From: Armatimonadetes bacterium UBA1398
GTDB taxonomy: Bacteria; Armatimonadota; Zipacnadia; UBA1398
Assembly (NCBI GenBank): GCA_002305165.1
Contig: DBQI01000039.1
Coordinates: 153,996-217,995, forward strand
Direction: 5' to 3'
Length of the DNA stretch: 64,000 nucleotides
A program made the position numbers and the translations under genes. The notes below the pieces were generated by a model. That model saw nothing but the letters and a program-made list of their open reading frames with translations, searched no databases and had not been told where the DNA came from. This document shows, one piece after another, positions 52,661-59,950 of the stretch. How positions within the stretch are numbered: position 1 is the stretch's first letter; the number at the start of each line of letters is the position of its first letter.

Positions 52661-53102
52661 CAGGCACTTGCGAAGGTGTGTCTCCTCTGGGACCGAGTGG
52701 GGGCACTTTCGTAGTGGGACACGCGGACGAGGTCTGTTGGCGCCATTTTAGGTTGCTCCCCAAACGTAGACGCAGGACCCCACAAGCAGTATTAAGTCAG
52801 TCAGTGCATAAGTGGTGGTTACGGCGCGGGGAGGGGAAACATACTCCTCCAAAAACCCTAAACAAGAGAGGGAATGCCGCTAGTTGGAGGAATCCACTCT
52901 TCAGTGGTAGCGTTGGCGGCGGGTACGTATTTGGTGGTGAGTGAGTATTCGTCTGTCGACCTTCGGCGTAGACCGACCGACAGTGTAACGCGGGGCTCGA
53001 CGGTCACCTCCACCTAGCTTAGAACCTGCGGCTTCGATTGCCACCGGTGCAGTGAGCTCGGTGCGTGATAGCGCACCCGATGTACGGTGAAGGGGCAATG
53101 TG
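52661..53102. other. Noncoding region upstream of the Cys-rich peptide gene, 442 bases
   Basis: No credible gene seen. It is relatively AT-richer (52740-52960) than the rest of the window. Small inverted repeats include CCACT-4-AGTGG at 52894-52907 and CTGTCG...CGACAG around 52954-52984. The promoter for the plus-strand cassette starting at 53103 is expected here, but no good -35/-10 pair was found. Confidence 0.45.
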
Positions 53103-53510
53103 ATGAAGAGATATGCGGTTCTGATGGCGGTTACCGTCCTAGCCGGCGGGCTACTCGGTGGGCAGGCCTTGGGGCTGGAACGGGCGAGCGAGAAGGACTT
53201 GGCTGTCATTGGGGGTTCAGCGGTGGCGTGCATCCAAATCGCGAATTGCACGACCCCGACTAAGCACTCATGCACGTGCTCCAGCGCCTGCGCCATGGAG
53301 TTCACGCACGCCGCGGACTACGACGGGCATAGATGCTACGGGCTGGACTATTGGACCGATAGCACGAATGGCGAGAGTCTCGTATGTAAGAGGATGAGGA
53401 TGTACACGGCGAGCGGCGGGTCGCACTGCGGCGTCTATCAGAAAGATCTTTACGCCAATCCAGTTGATGGATGTGCAGGCACGAAGGCAACAGGTGCGAA
53501 CCTTTACTAG
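53103..53510 (+). CDS. Exported Cys-rich peptide with Gly-Gly leader-like segment
   Basis: 135 residues from ATG 53103 (GTG 53100 is one codon earlier); GAAGGGG precedes. It has a Sec-type signal (MKRYAVLMAVTVLAGGLLGGQA), then LERASEKDLAVIGG with Gly37-Gly38, which resembles the double-glycine end of bacteriocin-type leaders ('LsxxeLxxIxGG'). The remaining 97 residues contain nine cysteines (SAVACIQIANC, KHSCTCSSAC, HRC, LVC, SHC, DGC), many Gly/Ser/Thr and Tyr, and no recognisable fold. So it is probably exported and folded by disulfides or metal. It heads a tight plus-strand cassette that includes an exported C39-type protein. Unknown family; small exported 'GG-Cys' proteins are common in Planctomycetota and relatives. 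Confidence 0.65.
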   Translation: MKRYAVLMAVTVLAGGLLGGQALGLERASEKDLAVIGGSAVACIQIANCTTPTKHSCTCSSACAMEFTHAADYDGHRCYGLDYWTDSTNGESLVCKRMRMYTASGGSHCGVYQKDLYANPVDGCAGTKATGANLY

Positions 53511-53592
53511 TCGGAGCCCGGACTAGCGGCCTGCGGTAGTGTCCGCTGGCGCCTCACGTCGAAGAACTAGTCCAAGAGGAGATGACTATCAG

Positions 53593-54672
53593 ATGCGACA
53601 CCTGATGTGTGTGCTGGGAATCCTCATTGCTGGTGCGTGCCTGGCACCCATGGCGAATGACGCTCAGGCTCAAACGGGAGACCTACCGGAGCTCGCAAGC
53701 GTCATCGAACAGATCACTGCAGGGCGCCGCCTGCAGGTCGAGGCGCTCCGCGGATACCTAACGACGCTCCGGGTGCTAACGCCAGACCAGCCCAGCGACG
53801 ACTTGTCGCCCAAGCTCTTCGCAGGGCGTGAGTTGATTGTCGACAAGTGTAGCCTGAGTTGTGCCTCTGGCCGGTACGCGACCAGAACAGTGGAGGTGCG
53901 TCTTCTCCCGGAACGTGGGTTCGAGAAGCTGGAGGACTGCCTGGAGTGGAGCCCAGGGGACGGCAGAGCGTACGTACTAGCTCCTGGGCTGGAGGCCCAG
54001 CCCTTGGGTCAGGAGCGCATCGCTTCTGCATTGATCCAGGCTACGGACCTACACGATGGACGCCTCTACTTCGCTGACCGCTTGCAGCTTGATCTGCAGG
54101 CCGTGGCGGGGCCGGACCCTACTGAGAGTCATCCCTTGAGTGGAGTCGAAGACGCACGTGTTGCAGCTTGGCAGGCAATGACGGGCCTAGACTGCCTGCG
54201 GCTGGAGTGCACGCTGCCGGGCGACCCGCCCGGCACGTACATCCTCTGGGTCGCTCCAGATCGGGGGTGGCGCGTGGTGCGCTCAGAAGCCGTTTACACA
54301 AGCGCCAGTGGGCAATGGGATCGCGTGACCACGTGTGAAACGTCCGAGTTCCGACTCGTCGGAGACCAGCAGTGGGTGCCTTCGCTTACCACTCGGATCC
54401 ATTTCACGCGACCGGCAGGTGCGCAGATGCCATGGCGTGCCTACTTCGCCTCGCTTACCATCTGCCGCGACATCAGAGCGGTTACGACCGACTCACTTGC
54501 CTTCGAGCCCCTGCTGCCAAACGCCACATTGCTCGGAGGCCTGGGGGTCGGGGACCCGCTGGTCGGCGATGATACTCGCGAGCTGGAGGAAGCGGCCCGA
54601 CGCGGGGAGTTCCCCTTCGATCTCGATGGCCCCACCCTCAAGGGTGACCACGGGAGGAGTGCGGACCGGTGA
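53593..54672 (+). CDS. Exported protein of unknown function in the Cys-peptide cassette
   Basis: 359 residues from ATG 53593, 11 bases after GAGGAG; the frame is open from 53539. A signal peptide (MRHLMCVLGILIAGACLAPMANDAQAQ) is clear. Thereafter a helical entry (LASVIEQITAGRRLQVEALRGYLTTL) leads into beta-rich sequence, like LolA/sigma-factor-type regulator folds, with cysteines in KCSLSCASGRY, LEDC, LECTL, TTCETS and TICRD. Fold assignment is tentative. The stop overlaps the start of the next gene by 4 bases (GTGA), so translation is coupled to the C39-type gene. Confidence 0.6.
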   Translation: MRHLMCVLGILIAGACLAPMANDAQAQTGDLPELASVIEQITAGRRLQVEALRGYLTTLRVLTPDQPSDDLSPKLFAGRELIVDKCSLSCASGRYATRTVEVRLLPERGFEKLEDCLEWSPGDGRAYVLAPGLEAQPLGQERIASALIQATDLHDGRLYFADRLQLDLQAVAGPDPTESHPLSGVEDARVAAWQAMTGLDCLRLECTLPGDPPGTYILWVAPDRGWRVVRSEAVYTSASGQWDRVTTCETSEFRLVGDQQWVPSLTTRIHFTRPAGAQMPWRAYFASLTICRDIRAVTTDSLAFEPLLPNATLLGGLGVGDPLVGDDTRELEEAARRGEFPFDLDGPTLKGDHGRSADR

Positions 54673-56087
54673 AGCCTATCGTACGCACGCTGGCAGTGCC
54701 GGTTGTGATTGGCCATCTGCTGCTGTGGGTGGCAGCATTGCCAGTTGCGGCTGAGGGCGAGCCTGCAGTCCCAACCCTGACTGGTGAGCACTCGATCCTC
54801 GCCTCTGTCTCACCGGAGGGTGGTGCACCCTCCTGGCTGGTAACCGAGGGCATGGCCTGCGGGCTCACGGCCCAGGTTGTGAGCCTGCCCTACACGACAA
54901 TAGATCGCTCTCTCATCGGTGTACCCGCCTGGGTTGGTGTGCGGGCATGGTCGGTGTTGGGTGACGTACCGTGGGGACAGGTAGCTGCCGATTGGCTCTC
55001 AGAGTGCACGGCTAGTCAGCTTTGCGGCCTCCGCGATGGCCTGACCATAGGGTTTCCATCGCTCCCCACGGACGACTTCGCCACTACAGGCGGGCCGTGG
55101 AGAGTTTCGGCTCGCCGTTGGAGCCGACTTGAGGCTTCTTGGATCCTTCCATACCTGGCTCGAGGCCTGCTGCCTGGGTACGTGCCGCGCTTCTCAGGCA
55201 CTGCCAGTCTGCCCGACGGCGAGTTCGCAGTCGGCGAGCTTCTGGATCTGGTCGAGCCCGCGCTGGCGGGGGCCACTGCCGTGTGCGCCGAAGAACTGCG
55301 GACCCGAGCCGTGCAGGTGACGCGCTGTGGTGGCCCTGTCGATGAGGTTCTCTGTGCCCTCGCGGTGGCGCTGGGTGCGGAGTGGCGGTGGCTCAGCGAC
55401 AGCCTGCTTTACCTGGCCCCGGTGTCGCAGGGCATCCGGGAGAGGGCTGAGGTGAGCGATCCTGATGAAGCGGCGAGCCGGCAGTTGCCAGTGGACCCTG
55501 AGGGTGGGAAGAACCTGGTTGTGGCCATCGAGCAAGGGAGCCTGGGTGGCGCGTGGTATGCGGACGCCGTCATCACCCCAGAGTACCCTGGGCTGGAGCT
55601 GACTTGTTCTGACGCCTCGGGCGAGCAGAGGAGGGCCCTGCTTCTCCGATGGGTGGAATCCCGGGCGGTGCAGTACGCCTTTCCTGCTGTCGAACGTTCG
55701 CTTCATTGCGCTGTCGCGGCCATTCGTGGCTTCGCACTGCACGGCGGCATGAGGATTCCTGAAGACCACATTGACAACCTCTATGCAGCCACCCGAAGCG
55801 CTGGCGACCTCGATGGTAATCAACTCATTGAGCTTGCCGCATCGGTCGGGGTCGATCTGGTCGGTGTGAAGGGTACGCTCAACGAGATAGGATCTGTCGG
55901 AGGTACGGCCATCGTCCATCTCGAATGGGGCCACTACGTTGCGGTCACCGACTGCGACAGCGCATTCGTGACATTGCTCGGCGTGGACGGACAACGAGCG
56001 CGCTTCCCGAAGGCTGCACTGGAGTCCGGCATGTCTGGGATCATGTTCGTCACACCCGAGCTGTTACAGGAAGAGAATCCGCCATGA
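54669..56087 (+). CDS. Exported stand-alone C39-type peptidase-like protein
   Basis: 472 residues from GTG 54669, overlapping the previous stop. A signal peptide (VIGHLLLWVAALPVAAEG) is followed by about 170 residues of unknown sequence, then GPVDEVLCALAVALGAEWRWLSDSLLYL, which resembles an STN/secretin N-domain. The C-terminal 130 residues fit the C39 plan: C347 in LHCAVAAIRGFALHGG, a helix LIELAASVGVDLVGV, H422 in EWGHYVAVTD and D440 in LLGVDGQ. In bacteriocin ABC exporters C39 domains cut Gly-Gly leaders in the cytoplasm; here the domain is exported and without a transporter. Catalysis is inferred from the triad only. It is coupled to the cytochrome gene by an ATGA overlap. Confidence 0.65.
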   Translation: MKPIVRTLAVPVVIGHLLLWVAALPVAAEGEPAVPTLTGEHSILASVSPEGGAPSWLVTEGMACGLTAQVVSLPYTTIDRSLIGVPAWVGVRAWSVLGDVPWGQVAADWLSECTASQLCGLRDGLTIGFPSLPTDDFATTGGPWRVSARRWSRLEASWILPYLARGLLPGYVPRFSGTASLPDGEFAVGELLDLVEPALAGATAVCAEELRTRAVQVTRCGGPVDEVLCALAVALGAEWRWLSDSLLYLAPVSQGIRERAEVSDPDEAASRQLPVDPEGGKNLVVAIEQGSLGGAWYADAVITPEYPGLELTCSDASGEQRRALLLRWVESRAVQYAFPAVERSLHCAVAAIRGFALHGGMRIPEDHIDNLYAATRSAGDLDGNQLIELAASVGVDLVGVKGTLNEIGSVGGTAIVHLEWGHYVAVTDCDSAFVTLLGVDGQRARFPKAALESGMSGIMFVTPELLQEENPP

Positions 56088-57433
56088 GCACGCTGGGTTG
56101 TGTTGCCGGGATGAGGCCACGAGTGTTGGTCGTCGTAGGCATCCTTCTTCCCAGTGCCGGGGTTCTCCTGGGTGTGGCACCGACGAGCAACTCCTCAGAT
56201 CCTGAAGTGCCTCTTCGCCTGATATACACCACCGACACTCTCGGCCAGATCGACACCTGCGGCTGCTCTGGCGGGCAGCATGGTGGGTTGCCACGGCGTG
56301 CCACGTTGGTGCGGCGGCTCTCTGAGGGCGGCGCCGAGACGATCGTCCTCGACGGCGGGCAGGTCACCGATGGCCCGCAGCAGGCAGCGTACTTCGCCGA
56401 GGCCTATGATCTGATGGGGTACGACTTGGTGCTGATCGATGGCACCGAACCTACAGGCTTCGAAGAAGCCCTTCGGGGGCATGGCGTCCCTACGCTCGCT
56501 CGGCCCAGTAGCCAAGCGAGCGATCCGCTGCCGTCCTACACGATGGAACTCCAGAATGGCCTGCGCGCAATCGTTCTCGTCGCACCGGCCGAGCCGGTGG
56601 AGTTGAGTGTGCTGGCTGAACGAGTGGATGCGACTTGCACGAGCCTCAATCGAGAGCGCACGTTGGTCCTGCTTGCGACGCGTCTTGATCCGACGACGAA
56701 TGCACAGCTTGCTGAGCTACTTGGCGAATCGGTCGACTTGGTGTTGGGTGCCGCTAGCCCCTCCCGATCCCGGGATTACCGCGATGCCATCCCACCAGGA
56801 AAGATCGCTCCTGCGATCTCCGAGGGCAAGGCTCTCACCGTGGTCGATATCTACGTCGATGAGAACGGCGCGCGACCGCGCATCGAAGCCCGCTTCGAGC
56901 CTGTGGCACCTAGCATCGTTCCGGATGCGTGGGTGGCTGGCATTGTTGAGCGATACTACGACGAGGCCGCACCGAGGTCGCGTCCTTCCACAACCAATGA
57001 CTCTGAGACGATCGACTACGTGATACGGGGATGGGCCGATGCTGCGACGTGCGGAGAGTGCCATCCCGCCGAGCTTGCAGGCTGGGGCGAGACCCAGCAT
57101 GCGCACGCCATCCAGACCCTCGCTCAAGTCAACCGCCTGGTCGATGAGTGTTTGGCATGCCACTCGGAGCAGTACCGGCGGACGGACGCTTTCGATTCGG
57201 CTCTGATGGTTCCGGGTGACGGGGTGACGTGTGCAACTTGCCACGGCGACGGTCTGGTGCATTCGATGACTAGTCGTACGGAGTACATTCAGCGAGATCT
57301 GGGAGAGGCGCTGTGTGTCTCGTGCCATAACGAGGAGCGGCAGCCGAGCGGCTTTGAGTATGAGAAGTCGTGGGCGAAGATCGCCCACGGCGAGGGAGCC
57401 TACCAAGCGGCCGCCGAGGAAGGGGGAGAGTAG
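56084..57433 (+). CDS. Degenerate 5'-nucleotidase-like domain fused to a tetraheme cytochrome c
   Basis: 449 residues; ATG 56084 overlaps the previous stop (ATGA). An N-terminal TM or signal (VLVVVGILLPSAGVLLGV). Residues about 45-290 follow the UshA-like phosphoesterase plan found with 'CGCSGGQHGGLPRRATL', but the metal motifs are lost: DTLG for DxH, DGGQVTDG for GDxxDG, and no GNHE. The C-terminal 130 residues contain four CxxCH heme sites: C323GECH, C356LACH, C383ATCH and C411VSCH, as in cytochrome c554-like proteins. It is therefore an exported multiheme protein, perhaps electron transfer, on a dead esterase scaffold. Next gene starts immediately after its stop. Confidence 0.75.
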   Translation: MSTLGCVAGMRPRVLVVVGILLPSAGVLLGVAPTSNSSDPEVPLRLIYTTDTLGQIDTCGCSGGQHGGLPRRATLVRRLSEGGAETIVLDGGQVTDGPQQAAYFAEAYDLMGYDLVLIDGTEPTGFEEALRGHGVPTLARPSSQASDPLPSYTMELQNGLRAIVLVAPAEPVELSVLAERVDATCTSLNRERTLVLLATRLDPTTNAQLAELLGESVDLVLGAASPSRSRDYRDAIPPGKIAPAISEGKALTVVDIYVDENGARPRIEARFEPVAPSIVPDAWVAGIVERYYDEAAPRSRPSTTNDSETIDYVIRGWADAATCGECHPAELAGWGETQHAHAIQTLAQVNRLVDECLACHSEQYRRTDAFDSALMVPGDGVTCATCHGDGLVHSMTSRTEYIQRDLGEALCVSCHNEERQPSGFEYEKSWAKIAHGEGAYQAAAEEGGE

Positions 57434-58576
57434 ATGCCAACGCCCTTGCCCGTAGCCGTGGTCGCTCAGTGCCTGCTTGCGCTTGTGCTGCAGCCCGCGG
57501 CTCTCGCGAGCAACGAACACGCTCTGCGTGTTGTCCCGCCCGAAATGGACGTATCCCAGGTGGTAGAACAGATCGAAGCCGATGCCCTGCCGGTGGACGT
57601 TCTCGTGATCGATGTCTGCCGGGCAGGGCTCACCCTCTTCGAACCGCCACCGGACGGGTTGTTCATCGCCAGGGAGGGCTTTGAGGACGGCCAGCGGTTG
57701 GCACGTTGGGTAGACGAAGCCCATGCCGCTGGCATGAGAGTCTACGCTGGCATGGATGTCCTTCGATGGTGGGACCCCAATAGCGATGACCCCGATCCGT
57801 TCGAGGCGCACCCCGAGCTTCGCGAACTAGACTCGAACCTCTCATGCGACCCAGGCAGCACGGGAGCGTACGCGTCCCCATGGTCATCCACAGTGCGGAC
57901 TGTCCTAGCAGGTCTCCTGGTGAAGCTAGCAACGGACTACCCTCAGCTGGACGGACTGTACGTGGATTGTCGTTTGCCTATGTCCAGCTACCTTGGCTTC
58001 AGTGATGCTGCCCGTGTTGCCTGCATCCGGGAGATGGGGGTCGATCCAATAGACATCCCCGTGTATGGTGTCAGGGACGATGATCACCCGTCGCTCAAGC
58101 CCTATTGGCACTGGCGCATGAGGTCCGTTGGCGAGTTCCTGGGGATGCTACGGGCCGCGTTCCGAGAGGCATCAGGGGGCAGACCCCTGATCGCCCGCGC
58201 GACAGTCGGTGTGGCTGCATGGGGACTGCGCCACAGAGCGGCGTCGTGCCAGGAATGGATGGACTGGCGGTTCAACGGGATCGTCGATGATCTGGTGCTT
58301 GAGATCGACCTAGCCAGGGTGAGCAGGGGGGCCAACGCCCCCATCGACGAGTTCAACGCGGGTTACCGGCTATACTCGACCATCCAGCCCCCGGGGAACC
58401 CCTATCTGCTGGTTCCCGGCGAGGTGAGGGGCGAACCCGTGCTGCTTGCGGAGTCGGTACGGCAGATGGATGGGTGGGAGCTGCCGAATCTCCCCCTCTT
58501 CATCGATCCAGACAGAGCAAGCGAACTTGAGGTCGCGCTTCAGGTACTGAGCGTGTTGCGAGATAACCGCGGATAA
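57434..58576 (+). CDS. Exported GHL10-like (family-10-type) TIM-barrel protein
   Basis: 380 residues, ATG directly after the preceding stop TAG. A signal peptide ends near LALVLQPAALAS. The core (DVLVIDVCRAGLTLF, LARWVDEAHAAGMRVYAGMDVLRW, YPQLDGLYVDCRLP, GVAAWGLRHRAASCQEWMDW) matches the 'glycosyl hydrolase-like 10'/YngK type, a barrel often seen in exported proteins of unclear enzymology. Catalytic residues are not certain. Several cysteines (VCRAGL, LSCDPGS, VACIREM, ASCQEW) set it apart. No direct link to the Cys peptides is proven except operon position; a sugar-related role is possible. Confidence 0.7.
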   Translation: MPTPLPVAVVAQCLLALVLQPAALASNEHALRVVPPEMDVSQVVEQIEADALPVDVLVIDVCRAGLTLFEPPPDGLFIAREGFEDGQRLARWVDEAHAAGMRVYAGMDVLRWWDPNSDDPDPFEAHPELRELDSNLSCDPGSTGAYASPWSSTVRTVLAGLLVKLATDYPQLDGLYVDCRLPMSSYLGFSDAARVACIREMGVDPIDIPVYGVRDDDHPSLKPYWHWRMRSVGEFLGMLRAAFREASGGRPLIARATVGVAAWGLRHRAASCQEWMDWRFNGIVDDLVLEIDLARVSRGANAPIDEFNAGYRLYSTIQPPGNPYLLVPGEVRGEPVLLAESVRQMDGWELPNLPLFIDPDRASELEVALQVLSVLRDNRG

Positions 58577-58606
58577 CGTACCACTCGTAAGGTAGAAGGG
58601 GGACCT

Positions 58607-58795
58607 ATGATGAGCGACAGGCAAGATATGGATCGCAGAAAGTTCCTCCAGAGGGCGGGCACGGTCGCCTTCGTTAGCGCGGGGGCCCTCTATGCCGGCA
58701 CGCGGGCGGCATCAGCCCAAGTGCCGCCTCCGGGCTGCACGCCGCCGATCTGCTGCACGGTGCCGACCTGCTGCGTATGTACGCCGGAACCCTAG
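58607..58795 (+). CDS. Tat-exported tiny Cys/Pro-rich peptide
   Basis: 61-62 residues; ATG 58607 or 58610, preceded by AAGGGGG. The twin-arginine motif DRRKFLQRAG, hydrophobic AFVSAGALYAG and ASA cleavage site form a textbook Tat signal. The mature peptide starting QVPPPGC has only about 25 residues and six cysteines (GC, ICC, TCC, VC) plus seven prolines, so it is unlikely to be an ordinary folded enzyme. It is 30 bases after the GHL10-like gene, and its stop nearly meets the convergent small protein gene. A metal, redox or cross-linked peptide is possible. No family is known to me. Confidence 0.7.
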   Translation: MMSDRQDMDRRKFLQRAGTVAFVSAGALYAGTRAASAQVPPPGCTPPICCTVPTCCVCTPEP

Positions 58796-58800
58796 GCCCT

Positions 58801-59031
58801 CTAGTTCCCCGGGGCGCTGTACCGAAAGGCTTCGTAGCCGTCCACCTCGAGCCGAACGGCTACGAAGCCTGGCACAATGCCGGCAATGATCCACGAATCC
58901 GAGTCGGGCGCCCGCACCTCGACCAGTGCGCCGCTCGGCGTACCAGCGAGTTGGACCGTCGCGATCCTGTCCGAGGTTCCAGGCGTCGTGTACGGCGGAA
59001 GCACAGCTAGGGCGAGCACCAGGCCGATCAT
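58801..59031 (-). CDS. Small exported protein translationally coupled to kdsA
   Basis: 76 residues. ATG 59031 overlaps the kdsA stop (ATGA), so it is almost certainly translated. MIGLVLALAVLPPYTTPGTS looks like a short signal peptide; the rest (IATVQLAGTPSGALVEVRAPDSDSWIIAGIVPGFVAVRLEVDGYEAF) is beta-rich with alternating polar/apolar pattern, perhaps a PEGA-like domain. The end GYEAFRYSAP is reminiscent of PEGA repeats. No catalytic motif. Its stop is 5 bases from that of the Tat peptide gene on the other strand. Confidence 0.6.
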   Translation of the reverse strand: MIGLVLALAVLPPYTTPGTSDRIATVQLAGTPSGALVEVRAPDSDSWIIAGIVPGFVAVRLEVDGYEAFRYSAPGN

Positions 59032-59864
59032 CCGCTGCGCCCCCTGGCGTCATGGATCCTGAGCAGCTCCCGGATGAGCGGCTCCACCTCACCTAGAGGC
59101 AGCATGTTCGGACCGTCGCAGAGCGCGGCGTCGGGATCGTCGTGAACCTCCATGAAGACGGCGTCCACCCCAACCGCGACCGCCGCGCGAGCGAGCGCGG
59201 GAGCGAAGCGCCTGTCGCCGCCCGAGGCGGTCCCGGCGGCGCCCGGCAGCTGGACTGAGTGCGTCGCGTCGAACACGACTGGGTAGCCAAGGTCACGCAT
59301 GATGGCGAGGCCGCGCATGTCGACGACCAGGTTCCCGTAGCCGAAGGTCGTGCCGCGCTCGCAGAGCAGGACGGAGCTCTCGCCGCCCGCCTCCACCTTG
59401 CGAGCCGCCTCGGCCATGGCCTGAGGCTGGACCATCTGGCCCTTCTTGATGTTCACGGGCAAGCCGGTGCGCCCCGCGGCGACGAGCAGATCGGTCTGGC
59501 GGCAGAGAAACGCCGGTATCTGAAGGGCGTCCACAGCCTCCGCCACCGGGGCTGCCTGATCGGGGGTGTGGATGTCCGTGATGACCGGCACGCCGCAGTC
59601 CTCGCGAACGCGCGCGAGGATCGCCAGGCCAAGCTCCTGGCCCGGGCCGCGGTATGAGTCCACCGAGGACCGGTTCGCCTTGTCGAAGGACGCCTTGAAC
59701 ACGAAGGGGACTTCGAGCCGCTCGAAGAGCCCGCGAAGCGCATCCGCCATCCTGAGGACGTGTGACTCCGACTCGATCACGCAAGGGCCAGCGATGACCG
59801 CGAGGCGGCCATCCCCGACAGTGTGGCCACCGATCTGTGCAAGTCGCAAAGCGTCCACTCCCAA
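59028..59864 (-). CDS. kdsA: 3-deoxy-D-manno-octulosonate 8-phosphate synthase, metal-dependent type
   Basis: 278 residues, normal. It condenses PEP with arabinose-5-phosphate to Kdo-8-P, the first step of the Kdo branch of LPS inner-core synthesis, in the cytosol. Marks include AGPCVIESE with C28 (the Cys of the metal-dependent class; the E. coli type has Asn), FKASFDKANRSS, FLCRQTDLLVAAGRTG, NIKKGQMVQP, CERGTTFGYGNLVVDMRG, FDATHSVQLPG, and EVHDDPDAALCDG. The family is certain; that it is class II follows from Cys. The start is TTG 59864 in the open frame, or GTG 59858. It indicates an LPS-bearing cell. It is followed by the coupled small protein. Confidence 0.95.
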   Translation of the reverse strand: MGVDALRLAQIGGHTVGDGRLAVIAGPCVIESESHVLRMADALRGLFERLEVPFVFKASFDKANRSSVDSYRGPGQELGLAILARVREDCGVPVITDIHTPDQAAPVAEAVDALQIPAFLCRQTDLLVAAGRTGLPVNIKKGQMVQPQAMAEAARKVEAGGESSVLLCERGTTFGYGNLVVDMRGLAIMRDLGYPVVFDATHSVQLPGAAGTASGGDRRFAPALARAAVAVGVDAVFMEVHDDPDAALCDGPNMLPLGEVEPLIRELLRIHDARGRSG

Positions 59865-59950
59865 CTTATTCAGCCGGCGCCGTGGGGTTTCGCGTCAGCT
59901 TCGCGCGGGCCTCCGACGAGCTCGCCATTTCGGCTCCCGGGGGTTCCGAG

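Noticed and set aside
52171..52944. Plus-strand open frame of 257 codons in the 52-53 kb spacer
   Set aside because: No start signal and no protein-like pattern; Cys/Arg/Gly-rich out-of-frame reading of the ThiF-like remnant and noncoding DNA.
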